Below, one piece after another: positions 1 through 7,367 of a DNA stretch of 14,402 bases. The notes under the pieces are model-generated. The model made no database searches. It saw only the letters and a program-made list of their open reading frames with translations, and was not told where the DNA came from. Position 1 is the stretch's first letter. Each line of letters begins with the position of its first letter. This DNA comes from a bacterium (GTDB taxonomy: Bacteria > Vulcanimicrobiota > CADAWZ01): the NCBI GenBank assembly GCA_024409025.1, contig JAKSUM010000007.1, forward strand, positions 1 through 14,402, in the 5' to 3' direction. The position numbers and the translations under genes were made by a program.

Positions 1-228
1 TTTAAGATATTCTATATCCTCATGTGAAAATCTGAATGAGGATACAAGCCTGAGGACCTCCTCAAGACCGGCAAATATTGTAAATTCCCCTTTAAAAGGA
101 TTTTTGCGGAAGAAAAGATCAAATACCGCATTTTCTTCATGGCGGCCGCTCTTCCAGTAAGCATACGCCATTGTAAGCTGGTAAAGATCGGTGAGCATCG
201 GACTCACCATATTATTTGTAGCGCTCAT
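1..228 (-). CDS. pncB: Nicotinate phosphoribosyltransferase, N-terminal part (runs off left edge)
   Basis: Seventy-six codons are open from an ATG at 228 to the window edge with no stop. The translation contains [15 protein letters not shown] followed by [20 protein letters not shown] and a segment ending HEDIEYLK, which I recognise as the start of the nicotinate phosphoribosyltransferase family (the [10 protein letters not shown] and [10 protein letters not shown] motifs). By family knowledge the enzyme joins nicotinate to PRPP to make nicotinate mononucleotide in the NAD salvage (Preiss-Handler) pathway in the cytoplasm. The first ATG (228) gives a short leader before MLTDLYQ; ATGs at 210 and 198 are alternatives. 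An AAAGGG stretch lies about 12 bases upstream of 228, a rather long spacing. The gene sits 23 bases after a small gene on the same strand, so the two are probably co-transcribed. The C-terminal part, including most of the active site, is outside the window. Confidence 0.9.
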   Translation of the reverse strand, partial: MSATNNMVSPMLTDLYQLTMAYAYWKSGRHEENAVFDLFFRKNPFKGEFTIFAGLEEVLRLVSSFRFSHEDIEYLK

Positions 229-251
229 GGAACCATAACCCTTTCGGACAT

Positions 252-617
252 TTACATGGATATCGAATTTGCAAGAGACGAAACTTCCTTATGAAGATTT
301 TCCATTCTGTCTCCGGCAGCCGTTATCGTCGCATATCCCTTTTTAAACTTATCCATGCTGTTAAGAAGAAGAGCCGAATCAACAATCCTTACTCCCCTGT
401 CAATGTCATCGCATATCGATTTGAAGGCCTCATTCTTTTCCGTAACCTTCTTGCTTCCGTCATTAAAATAAAGAGCCGGCGAGACTGTCTTTTCCATCTC
501 TGCCTTAAGGGACTTCAGCCCGCTCTTGAAATTCTCAAAAAAAGCCTTAAATTCGTCAGCAGAAATCTTTCCGCTTATAAATTTTTTTCCTTCAGTTGAA
601 AAAGTAACCCTCTCCAT
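252..617 (-). CDS. Hypothetical 121-residue helical protein upstream of pncB
   Basis: I do not recognise this family. The ATG at 617 is preceded by a strong Shine-Dalgarno sequence (AAGGGGG, five bases away), which supports a real gene. The product is rich in Lys, Glu, Ser and Ala, has no signal peptide or membrane segment, and looks almost wholly alpha-helical, for example [20 protein letters not shown] near residues 24-43. It is probably a small cytoplasmic protein. It lies 23 bases before the nicotinate phosphoribosyltransferase gene and is probably in the same transcript; whether the two are functionally linked cannot be told from the sequence. An ORF on the opposite strand over the same bases lacks a ribosome binding site and reads as a shadow. 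Confidence 0.7.
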   Translation of the reverse strand: MERVTFSTEGKKFISGKISADEFKAFFENFKSGLKSLKAEMEKTVSPALYFNDGSKKVTEKNEAFKSICDDIDRGVRIVDSALLLNSMDKFKKGYATITAAGDRMENLHKEVSSLANSISM

Positions 618-754
618 ATTTTCCCCCTTCGGATTTAAATTAATTAATAACCTTCAACATCAGAAATATTTTCCCTTTTCCATGCGTCTTAAAGAATAGG
701 ATAAAGCCAAAGAGCGTTGAAATATTTAAAAAAAATTAAAACTCTGGAGGTCCT
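618..754. other. Divergent intergenic region, A/T-rich
   Basis: This 137-base gap separates the minus-strand 121-residue gene from the plus-strand exported-protein gene, so it should hold two outward-facing promoters. I see strong ribosome binding sites at both edges (GGAGG before 755 on plus, AAGGGGG before 617 on minus) and A/T-rich blocks such as TTAATTAATTTAAAT and the A8 run near 729-736. I could not find a -35/-10 pair with good spacing in either direction, so no promoter is called. Confidence 0.5.
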
Positions 755-1228
755 ATGAAAAAATTCATAACAGCGGCAGCAATAGCAATGTCGATTGCCT
801 GCCCTGCATTTGCCCAAAACAATCCGCCTCTAAATCTCGACGTGCTCCCCTCAGCGCCCGGACAGGATAAAAAAAGCTCGTATTACAGACAGCTGACTCC
901 TCAGGAAGCAGGAGAATATGAAGTCAAAAACTTCAGCAACGGAGAACTCCCATTTGACAAGGGGGGAGAGAGAACATTTGAAGGATTCGCATTCGATGTA
1001 AATGAAAGAACCTCGGAATTTAAGGTTCACACCTCGGCATACGGAGAAATAAAGGCAAAGCTTGCAAGAAACACGCAGTTTATACCGTCACAATCGGCAT
1101 TTAAGGAAGGATGTTACATAATTATAACCCAGAGAAGAAACCTGAACGCCTCATACATAGAAATCCCTGCAATATGGGATGCGAAAAAGAGGCAGGGATG
1201 GCATTCTTTCAGTGGGGCTCTTAAATAA
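755..1228 (+). CDS. Exported protein of unknown function, 157 residues
   Basis: The ATG at 755 follows a good ribosome binding site (GGAGG, 4-5 bases away). The product begins with a clear Sec signal peptide: basic start MKKF, hydrophobic core ITAAAIAMSIACPA, and an AxA cleavage site (AFA before QNNPP, about residue 20/21). The mature part of about 136 residues is Pro- and Asn-rich at first, then alternates polar and hydrophobic residues in a way that suggests beta strands (near 87-135, around FEGFAFDVNERTSEFKVHTS). A small OB-like barrel is possible but is only an impression. It has no cysteines after the signal peptide apart from one near residue 120 (KEGCYIII). The lipoprotein gene begins 11 bases downstream, so the two form an operon and both products act outside the cytoplasm. 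No family recognised. Confidence 0.8.
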   Translation: MKKFITAAAIAMSIACPAFAQNNPPLNLDVLPSAPGQDKKSSYYRQLTPQEAGEYEVKNFSNGELPFDKGGERTFEGFAFDVNERTSEFKVHTSAYGEIKAKLARNTQFIPSQSAFKEGCYIIITQRRNLNASYIEIPAIWDAKKRQGWHSFSGALK

Positions 1229-1239
1229 ATGGAGGCTAA

Positions 1240-2367
1240 ATGACAGTGAAAAGACTTATAGCGGCATCTCTCATGATAGGGTGTCTTGCCGTCTCCGGAT
1301 GTGGCGGAGGAGGCTCGGACACGGTCTCATTTAACGATTCAAACTATTATTGGAATAACGACTGGCAGTATGACGATCCGGAGGAAGACGATTACTATTA
1401 CAGGCCCTACGTGGCAATAGCAGACTTCGGAAAAAGCAAACTGATAATGCTTGAGCGAAATTCAATAGACGAAGGCTCTCCCTGGAGCTTCAATGTGGAT
1501 TTGGACACAAGTCCGAAAACAGTCGCATACTCTCACTATGACAGAATGATGTATGTCGGATGCGGAACCTACATAAATGCCGTATACGCTTATGAAAACT
1601 ACTTTAAGACATCCGTAAGGACTGACGATACCGTCTTCCTGTCATCGGACTTTTATTCGACAATATTCGGCGGATGGCAGAGAACAGGCGATTTCACATA
1701 TTTTGCAGGAGATCCGTCAGGAAATATATACAAATATGACAACGTATGGGCAGGAGGCAGTCCGGTCCATACGGCAGTATCAGCGTACGGATATTACGCA
1801 GCTGTCAGCGGTACCGGCTCCGACGGACGGACAGTAATGATATACGACAGGGACGGGAAGGAGCACTACTCCTGCCCTGATGCGGGAAACAGAGGACTCG
1901 ACATATTTCAGGACGGCACAGTATGTGCAGTATGCGCAGGATCCGACGGAGTATTCAGGCTCAACATGATATCTCCAAGCGGAAGCATTGAAAAAAGCAT
2001 TACGCTTTCCCAAATGGCAAATCCATGGGGAGTAGCCTGCGTTGAGTATTCTGACGGATCGTCAGAGGTATTTGTAACGGACTGTTCCGAATCAGGACAG
2101 ATATGCGTGTTTGACGGAATCAACCTTACGCCTTCCGGCACAATCAAAAAGACCGGCATGTATACAAAGCATATATCAAGAAGCCCTGACGATTACACTC
2201 TGTATGCAGTCAATCAGGGAGACGGGAAAGGCAACGGGGCATCACTTACCGTTATAAATCCATACTATGACTTTGACGAAATGGTAACCGGAATAGTAAA
2301 TCTCGGAGAAAGCGGAAGGATTCTGGAAGGACTTTCCGTAATGCCGTATTCCGAAAGCTGGCGTTGA
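1240..2367 (+). CDS. Predicted lipoprotein, beta-propeller-like, unknown function (375 residues)
   Basis: The ATG at 1240 follows GGAGG by four bases. The N-terminus is a lipoprotein signal (MTVKRLIAASLMIGCLAVSGC): the lipobox V-S-G-C puts the lipidated Cys at residue 21, followed by GGGG. The residue after Cys is Gly rather than Asp, so by the E. coli Lol rule it would go to the outer membrane. A tyrosine- and aspartate-rich linker (about residues 33-55) leads into a repetitive beta domain. It contains recurring phrases of the kind GxxxYxxG, FGxWQRTG, SGNIYKYD, VMIYDRDGK, FRLNMISPSG, SEVFVTDC and YTLYAVNQG, spaced like the blades of a propeller (NHL or YVTN-type). That fold is inferred from rhythm alone. 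It is the second gene of a two-gene unit and is followed by an intrinsic terminator. Substrate or partner unknown. Confidence 0.85.
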   Translation: MTVKRLIAASLMIGCLAVSGCGGGGSDTVSFNDSNYYWNNDWQYDDPEEDDYYYRPYVAIADFGKSKLIMLERNSIDEGSPWSFNVDLDTSPKTVAYSHYDRMMYVGCGTYINAVYAYENYFKTSVRTDDTVFLSSDFYSTIFGGWQRTGDFTYFAGDPSGNIYKYDNVWAGGSPVHTAVSAYGYYAAVSGTGSDGRTVMIYDRDGKEHYSCPDAGNRGLDIFQDGTVCAVCAGSDGVFRLNMISPSGSIEKSITLSQMANPWGVACVEYSDGSSEVFVTDCSESGQICVFDGINLTPSGTIKKTGMYTKHISRSPDDYTLYAVNQGDGKGNGASLTVINPYYDFDEMVTGIVNLGESGRILEGLSVMPYSESWR

Positions 2368-2370
2368 CAT

Positions 2371-2403
2371 AAAAAACGGCTGTGAATCCCAGCCGTTTTT
2401 TTT
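2371..2403 (+). terminator. Intrinsic terminator after the lipoprotein gene, probably bidirectional
   Basis: The inverted repeat AACGGCTG (2375-2382) and CAGCCGTT (2390-2397) encloses a seven-base loop and is extended by A's on the left and T's on the right. The T run to 2403 makes it a canonical terminator for the plus-strand operon that stops at 2367. Because the left arm is preceded by six A's (2371-2376), it would also stop minus-strand transcripts that pass the tRNA-Pro terminator. Confidence 0.9.
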
Positions 2404-2412
2404 ATCCGATTC

Positions 2413-2445
2413 AAAAATAAAAAGCGCCTGATAATTCAGACGCTT
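2413..2445 (-). terminator. Intrinsic terminator of tRNA-Pro
   Basis: Read on the minus strand, AAGCGTCTGA pairs with TCAGGCGCTT across an ATTA loop (2422-2445), with one T-G wobble, and is followed by TTTTATTTTT (2421-2412). The wobble is a C-A mismatch when read on the plus strand, so the structure is built for minus-strand transcripts. It begins about six bases after the mature 3' end of the tRNA. Confidence 0.88.
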
Positions 2446-2451
2446 CTGTTA

Positions 2452-2527
2452 TCGGAGTGAGAAGATTCGAACTTCCGACCCCTAGCCCCCCATGCTAGTG
2501 CTCTAAACCAAGCTGAGCTACACCCCG
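2452..2527 (-). tRNA. tRNA-Pro (anticodon GGG)
   Basis: A full cloverleaf can be folded over 76 bases: acceptor CGGGGTG/CACTCCG with one G-T pair, D arm GCTC/GAGC, anticodon stem CTAGC/GCTAG with loop ATGGGGG, a five-base variable loop, and a T arm GGAAG/CTTCT around TTCGAAT. Anticodon GGG reads proline codons CCC and CCU. The discriminator base is A and no CCA follows in the gene, so the end must be added by CCA-adding enzyme. Position 38 is G, where tRNA-Pro(GGG) usually has U pairing with A32. It has its own promoter upstream and its own terminator. Confidence 0.96.
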
Positions 2528-2539
2528 TGAACAAGGGAG

Positions 2540-2568
2540 ATTATAGCACATATGATTTTAAAATGCAA
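2540..2568 (-). promoter_or_regulatory. Sigma70-type promoter of tRNA-Pro
   Basis: On the minus strand there is a -35 TTGCAT (2563-2568), a 17-base spacer and a perfect -10 TATAAT (2540-2545). Transcription would start about 2533-2534, roughly six bases before the mature tRNA 5' end. The spacing and -10 match the consensus fully, so the tRNA need not depend on read-through from recR. Confidence 0.88.
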
Positions 2569-2570
2569 GA

Positions 2571-2599
2571 GCTTTTTTTAAAAAAAATATTTTTTTTTA
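2571..2599 (-). terminator. A/T-only palindrome after recR, possible weak terminator
   Basis: Directly after the recR stop the sequence is nearly pure A and T, with an A-run/T-run palindrome centred on the TAT near 2589-2591 and a further T/A block to 2573. An A/U hairpin with a U-rich tail can stop transcription weakly, and this would separate the long gene cluster from the tRNA promoter. There is no GC-rich stem, so this is tentative. Confidence 0.35.
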
Positions 2600-3199
2600 A
2601 AATTCTTTTCTTCCGGCTATAGCCCTTGAAAGGGTAATCTCATCAGCATACTCAAGAGACGCGCCGACAGGGAGTCCATAGGCAAGCCTGCTCACCTTTA
2701 CTCCGGTACCTGCAAGAAGCCTCACTATATACAGGGCAGTCGTCTCTCCGTTTACAGTAGGGTTCGTAGCTATTATGACCTCTCCTGAAAATCCCTTGTC
2801 TATTTTTTCCTTCAGCAGTCCGAATCTCAGATTTGCAGGTCCTACTCCTTCCATCGGGGATATAAGACCTCCAAGGACGACATACAGACCCCTGTAAGCC
2901 CCAGTCTTCTCTATAGCTGCAACATCGCGAAAATCGGCGACCGCGCATATGGAATTCCTGTCCCGTGAAGGATTAGAGCATATAGGACATACCGGCTTTT
3001 CAGAAAGATTCCCGCATTCCCTGCACTCGCAGATTCTGTCCTTAACCTCAATAAGGGCCCTGCACAGGCGTTCTATTTCATCCCTGCTCCTGCCAATAAA
3101 ATGATATGCCAGCCTTTGGGCCGATTTCTGACCTACGGAAGGAAGCTTCATAAACTCAGATATAAGATTCTCGACAGGTCGGGCAAGCCCCTGACTCAT
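2597..3199 (-). CDS. recR: Recombination mediator RecR
   Basis: The 200-residue product is a full-length RecR. It shows the N-terminal helix-hairpin-helix (LPSVGQKSAQRLAYHF, residues 19-34), a four-cysteine zinc finger (C59, C62, C71, C74 in CRECG...CPIC), and a Toprim domain with VVLGGLISPMEGVGP, then IIATNPTVNGETTALYI. By family knowledge RecR works with RecO (and RecF) to load RecA onto SSB-coated single-stranded DNA at gaps. It starts three bases after the ybaB stop (TAA GT ATG) with no strong ribosome binding site of its own, which suggests translational coupling. The order dnaX-ybaB-recR is a widely conserved trio. Confidence 0.98.
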   Translation of the reverse strand: MSQGLARPVENLISEFMKLPSVGQKSAQRLAYHFIGRSRDEIERLCRALIEVKDRICECRECGNLSEKPVCPICSNPSRDRNSICAVADFRDVAAIEKTGAYRGLYVVLGGLISPMEGVGPANLRFGLLKEKIDKGFSGEVIIATNPTVNGETTALYIVRLLAGTGVKVSRLAYGLPVGASLEYADEITLSRAIAGRKEF

Positions 3200-3201
3200 A
3201 C

Positions 3202-3576
3202 TTAGAAGAGTCCGGGAATCTTAAGGCCGCCGGTAAGCTTGCTCATGGATTCCATTCCGAGCTCCTGAGATTTGGATATTGCGTCCTTAAATGCCACGGT
3301 AATAAGATCCTCGAGCATATCGGTCTCTTCAGGATCGACAACCTTGGGATCTATCTTTATGCTGAGAAGCTCCTGCTTGCCGTTCATCTCTATCTTGACA
3401 AGCTCTCCGCCTGCAGTTCCGATAACGGTCTTATTGCCGAGATCCTCCTGAATCATTTCCTGCATCTTCATAATATTGCCCATCTGTCCGCCCATGGCGC
3501 TGAGATCCGGAAATCCGCCTCCAGATGCTGCAGGAGCCCTGTGCTTCTGAATCTGACGCTTAAACTGTCTTGACAT
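3202..3576 (-). CDS. ybaB: YbaB/EbfC family nucleoid-associated protein
   Basis: The 124-residue product matches the YbaB/EbfC family by the segment MGNIMKMQEMIQEDLGNKTV, then GTAGGELVKIEMNGKQELLS and the DP-x-DxEMLEDLI-type stretch DPEETDMLEDLITVAFKDA. Family members form small dimers that bind DNA and are encoded between dnaX and recR, as here. Compared with the usual 100-110 residues, this one has a longer start: a basic segment (MSRQFKRQIQKHRAP) and a Gly-rich joint before the core. The first ATG is kept because AAAGGA lies about 11 bases upstream and inner ATGs (for example at 3495) lack a ribosome binding site. Confidence 0.95.
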   Translation of the reverse strand: MSRQFKRQIQKHRAPAASGGGFPDLSAMGGQMGNIMKMQEMIQEDLGNKTVIGTAGGELVKIEMNGKQELLSIKIDPKVVDPEETDMLEDLITVAFKDAISKSQELGMESMSKLTGGLKIPGLF

Positions 3577-3593
3577 ACAAATATTGTTCCTTT

Positions 3594-5297
3594 CTAAAAT
3601 TGTATAACTCTTCCGCCAAAAATGCCTATAACCTCTTTAACAAGCTCCTTATGCTTATCATTAAGCTCTTCGGCGGGAGTCCTTATCTGTTTTTTTTCCG
3701 CAGGAGCCTGTCTATCCTTTTTCTGCTGAGCAGAAGCAAAGGACACTGATATCTCAGGAACGGCTCCGGAAATTTTTTCAGCCATTCCCGCTATATAGGC
3801 TATATTCTTTTCAATCTGGGATTTATGGAAGTCATATCCCTGCTTTACTGATATGGAAACAGAAGAGCCCGAGAAGGCAAAGGATATATTGGGATCCGCA
3901 AGTATCGCATACAGGGACATCCTGTCTCCCTTTATTGAAAGCATAATCTTATTCCATGAGAATTTTAGATCCGCCTTTTCCCGAGGATGTGATTCAGGAA
4001 CGGCGGAAACGGCAGTCTCAGAAGCAGGCTGCTGTTTATCCTTCACATCGGAGGGCGCAGCCGCCTGACTTTCCCGAATCAGAAGAGAGGCCTCAGCAAG
4101 AAGAGGATTCGGGACAAATCCCGTTCCTGATGCAATAGCCCTTTCAAGCCTTGCAACCCTCGCAGCCAGCTTTGAATCATCAACAGGCGTAGGAGCCGAC
4201 TTTGAGGACATCTTAATAAGGGCAATTTCCAAAAGGGGCCTCTGAAGCGATGAATCCTTTACGGCAGAAGCGGCCTCAAAAGCCGTCCTGATGCATCCGA
4301 TTATCCTGTCAATGCCCTTAGAATCATACAGCATTGAGGCATTCCTATATTCTTCCAGACTCTCTTCCGGAAGATCAAGAATAGAGCCGGCATCTTCCAT
4401 CACGCTTACAAGGAGAATCTTTCTGTAATGCTCGATTATGTCCTTTATAATCCGCATAGGCTCCCTGCCTTCCCTTATTGCCCTGTCAGCGAGCTTCAGC
4501 AGCTCGCCTGTCTTACCTTCGGCAACAAGCTGGCTGAGGGAAAACAGAAATCCTGAATCGGCAAGACCAAGAAGAGAGGATACGTTTGCGGCATTTATCT
4601 CGCCTTCAGAAAAAGACACAGCCTGTTCAAGAAGCACAATCGCATCCCTAAGGGCTCCGGAGGCAAGGGATGCCATTATGCTTAAAGCGCTCTCTGTAAT
4701 CTTGAAGCCCTCAGCAATGCATATCTGCCTGAGCCTTCCCATTATATCATGGGAAGATATTCTCCTGAACTCAAATCTCTGGCATCTTGAAATAATAGTT
4801 GCCGGAAGATCATTGGGATTGGTCGTGGCCAATATAAAGATTACATGAGCAGGAGGCTCTTCCAGTGTTTTCAGAAGAGCGTTAAAGGAAGAGCTTGAAA
4901 GCTTATGGACCTCGTCTATTATGTATATCTTGTATTTGCCTTCCACAGGGGCAAAATTAACCCTGTTTATTATATGCTCCCTTACCATTTCGACAGAAGT
5001 ATGGGATGCGGCATCGATCTCCATTACATCCATTGACGAGCCTTCGGTAATGCTCCTGCATGGCCTGCACTGCCCGCATGGCTTTTCATTGGCGTCTCCC
5101 AAACAGTTAAGGGCTTTTGCGAATATTCTTGCCATGCTCGTCTTGCCTGTACCTCTGGGGCCGCAGAAAAGATAGGCATGAGCCAAAAGCTTTGGATTTT
5201 TTATTACATTTCTAAGAGTCTTTGTTATATGCTTCTGGCTGACAATATCGTCAAAGGTCTGAGACCTCCATTTTCTGAAGAGCGAAATATTTTCCAT
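3594..5297 (-). CDS. dnaX: DNA polymerase III subunit tau (clamp loader ATPase)
   Basis: The 567-residue product is DnaX. Domain I holds the Walker A GPRGTGKT (46-53), a zinc module with C65, C74, C77 and C80, Walker B with sensor DEVHK (128-132), the LLKTLEEPP stretch and the SRC motif (169-171). The lid domain and helical collar (LQRPLLEIALIKM) follow, then a C-terminal region of about 190 residues typical of the tau form that binds the polymerase and helicase. The product drives loading of the beta clamp at the replication fork. It follows rsmG by 20 bases with AGGTG upstream of its ATG. An eight-A run (3690-3697) falls at codons 534-536; slippage there would only remove the last 22 or so residues, so a classical gamma form is not evident. 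Confidence 0.98.
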   Translation of the reverse strand: MENISLFRKWRSQTFDDIVSQKHITKTLRNVIKNPKLLAHAYLFCGPRGTGKTSMARIFAKALNCLGDANEKPCGQCRPCRSITEGSSMDVMEIDAASHTSVEMVREHIINRVNFAPVEGKYKIYIIDEVHKLSSSSFNALLKTLEEPPAHVIFILATTNPNDLPATIISRCQRFEFRRISSHDIMGRLRQICIAEGFKITESALSIMASLASGALRDAIVLLEQAVSFSEGEINAANVSSLLGLADSGFLFSLSQLVAEGKTGELLKLADRAIREGREPMRIIKDIIEHYRKILLVSVMEDAGSILDLPEESLEEYRNASMLYDSKGIDRIIGCIRTAFEAASAVKDSSLQRPLLEIALIKMSSKSAPTPVDDSKLAARVARLERAIASGTGFVPNPLLAEASLLIRESQAAAPSDVKDKQQPASETAVSAVPESHPREKADLKFSWNKIMLSIKGDRMSLYAILADPNISFAFSGSSVSISVKQGYDFHKSQIEKNIAYIAGMAEKISGAVPEISVSFASAQQKKDRQAPAEKKQIRTPAEELNDKHKELVKEVIGIFGGRVIQF

Positions 5298-5317
5298 CTT
5301 GCACCTGATTAAATGGG

Positions 5318-5962
5318 TCAGGAGAGCTTCCTTATAGCAAGGACAGTCCTCTCAACATCGGATTCCGGAAGAAAATAGCCGAACTCACCCGCTATTTCAA
5401 ATTTTTCCTTCAGCCCTTTTTCCGAAGCCCTTTTAAGCTCCTCCCTCCATCCGGGGCCCTTCCATGCAATCAGCATGCCATTTTCCTCAAGAGGCCTGAA
5501 TGAAGCGGGGATAAGCTCCGAAAAGTCTCGAAAAGCCCTCGAAAGAACCGTATTAAATTTCTCGCAGGATTTTTCCCATTGCGAGCATATCACCCTGCAG
5601 CCGGTTATGCCGGCATGGGCTATTTCCTTTTCAAGAAATGCACATTTTTTTTCCGATGAGTCCATAAGGGACATATCAGTCTCAGTCATAACTGCCTTCA
5701 TGGGAAGCCCAGGGAAGCCGCCGCCTGTGCCAAGATCACATACCCTTCCATTAATAAATTCTCTCAAGCAGCATCCTGCAAGGGAATCAAGGAACATGAA
5801 ATCTATTATCTCCTTTTCAGTCCTATGGGCGGTAAGACCTGCAATCCTGTTCCAAAACAGCACATTTTCACAGTAATCGTCAAAGAAAGCCGCCTGTTCC
5901 GGAGACAGGGCTATTCCGAATGCCTCTGCTCCCTTAACAAGCCTTTTTATCATTTTTTTCAT
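5318..5962 (-). CDS. rsmG: 16S rRNA (guanine-N7)-methyltransferase RsmG (GidB)
   Basis: The 214-residue product has the RsmG hallmarks: WNRIAGLTAHR near 37-47, F-x-DSLAG near 57-63, and the SAM-binding loop DLGTGGGFPGLP (76-87), followed by LSRAF, a motif of this family. RsmG methylates N7 of G527 in 16S rRNA (E. coli numbering). The ATG at 5962 follows AGGA by five bases and lies seven bases after the mnmE stop. In many genomes mnmG stands between mnmE and rsmG; here it does not. Confidence 0.97.
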   Translation of the reverse strand: MKKMIKRLVKGAEAFGIALSPEQAAFFDDYCENVLFWNRIAGLTAHRTEKEIIDFMFLDSLAGCCLREFINGRVCDLGTGGGFPGLPMKAVMTETDMSLMDSSEKKCAFLEKEIAHAGITGCRVICSQWEKSCEKFNTVLSRAFRDFSELIPASFRPLEENGMLIAWKGPGWREELKRASEKGLKEKFEIAGEFGYFLPESDVERTVLAIRKLS

Positions 5963-5969
5963 ATCAATC

Positions 5970-7364
5970 CTATTTGCCTATGCAGAATTCGCTGAAGACC
6001 CTGTCAAGTATATCCTCATCATATTTTTCTCCGGTAAGAGCCTCGAGTGACTGGACAGCCGCTCTCAAAGGAACGGCACATATGTCTCCTGGAAGTCCAG
6101 CCCTTGCAGCATCAGCAGCCTCCCTCAAATCAGACGCTATTGATGAAAGGGCCTCCCTGCAGCGCCCCGAAGCGGAAAATCTTGAAGACGCGCCAGAAGG
6201 AAATATCTCCATTATCTTTGCATATATAAGCTTTTCCAGCTCGTCAGATCCGCTTCCGGTCCTTGCTGAAATGCTTATGCAGGAACATCCGTATTCCGAG
6301 GATATTCCGTCACTGTCAATTAAGGACGGAAGATCGCTCTTATTCAGGACCGCAAAAAACGGCTTGCCGCTTTCTGACGCAATCCTCAGAACCTCCCTGT
6401 CCTCATCCGATATTTCAGATGACGAATCAAGAACAGCAATAATTATGTCAGACTCGTCAGCTGCCGCTATCGTCTTCTCGATTCCGATTTTCTCAATAAT
6501 GCTGTCGGTCTCATGTATTCCTGCCGTATCGCACAGATTGACAAGCGCGCCCCTTATTGAGCATGACTCCTCAATAGTATCTCTTGTAGTGCCTGCTATA
6601 TCAGTGACTATTGCCCTGCTTGCCCCGAGAAGCATATTAAGAATTGAAGACTTGCCGGCATTAGGCCTTCCTATGAGGGAAACCTTTGCCCCATCCCTGC
6701 AAAGTCTTCCGCCCTCAGCCTTTGCAAGCATTAATGCGGCGTTTTCAGCAAGAGCATCAAGCATTGCCGCAGATTCGTCAGAATCCATGGCATAGAGATC
6801 CTCGTCAGGATAATCAAGAGGGGCCTCAACGGCAGCCGCAGCCCTGGCTATGCTCTCTTTAAATTGTGAAAGCTCTTCGGAATACTTGCCTTCAAGCTGT
6901 TCCTCGGCATTTTCAAGGGCATCGCGGCTCTTTGCCCCTATTATATCCATTACGGCTTCCGCCTGAAGCAAATCTATCCTGCCTCCAAGAAAAGCCCGTT
7001 TTGTAAACTCCCCAGGCAATGCCTGCCTGACACCGACAGAAAACAGGGCGCCCAATATCTCATAAACGCAGGAAGAACCTCCATGGCACTGTATCTCCAC
7101 AGTATCCTCCGTAGTATATGAATGCGGGGCCTTCATAGGCAGAAATATTGCCTCATCTATGAAGGAGCCGTCAGAAGGCCTTACGGCATGGCCATACATG
7201 GCCCTGTAATGGACAAATTCCCTTGATGAGCCTCCAGGGCTTCTGAAAAGCCTTCCGGCAGATGAAAATGCATCAGGGCCGCTTATTCTTATAACAGCTA
7301 TTCCACCTGTTCCGCATGGAGTCGAAAGGGCGGCTATCGTATCTTCCAAGTAAAAATTCTTCAT
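5970..7364 (-). CDS. mnmE: tRNA uridine-5-carboxymethylaminomethyl modification GTPase MnmE
   Basis: With the ATG at 7364 the product is 464 residues, close to the usual 450-460. The N-terminal folate-binding domain starts DTIAALSTPCGTGGIAVIRISG-like and includes the GEFTKRAFLGGRIDLLQAEA stretch. The embedded G domain shows GRPNAGKS (232-239), GTTRDT, DTAGI and NKSD, and the protein ends with the family's catalytic C-terminal motif CIGK. MnmE with MnmG modifies the wobble uridine of several tRNAs. An in-frame ATG at 7409 overlaps the khpB stop (TAATG) and would add 15 residues unlike the family, encoded across a strong hairpin at 7376-7397. I prefer 7364 by homology, although its ribosome binding site is poor; the start is not settled. 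Confidence 0.96.
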   Translation of the reverse strand: MKNFYLEDTIAALSTPCGTGGIAVIRISGPDAFSSAGRLFRSPGGSSREFVHYRAMYGHAVRPSDGSFIDEAIFLPMKAPHSYTTEDTVEIQCHGGSSCVYEILGALFSVGVRQALPGEFTKRAFLGGRIDLLQAEAVMDIIGAKSRDALENAEEQLEGKYSEELSQFKESIARAAAAVEAPLDYPDEDLYAMDSDESAAMLDALAENAALMLAKAEGGRLCRDGAKVSLIGRPNAGKSSILNMLLGASRAIVTDIAGTTRDTIEESCSIRGALVNLCDTAGIHETDSIIEKIGIEKTIAAADESDIIIAVLDSSSEISDEDREVLRIASESGKPFFAVLNKSDLPSLIDSDGISSEYGCSCISISARTGSGSDELEKLIYAKIMEIFPSGASSRFSASGRCREALSSIASDLREAADAARAGLPGDICAVPLRAAVQSLEALTGEKYDEDILDRVFSEFCIGK

Positions 7365-7367
7365 TTC

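Noticed and set aside
4438..4848. Plus-strand open frame of 136 codons antisense to dnaX
   Set aside because: Entirely inside dnaX, with no start signal and no sensible protein features.
5974..6795. Plus-strand open frame of 273 codons antisense to mnmE
   Set aside because: It lies wholly inside a confident mnmE gene, has a Ser/Ala/Ile-biased product with no family features, and has no ribosome binding site or promoter. It is a shadow frame.
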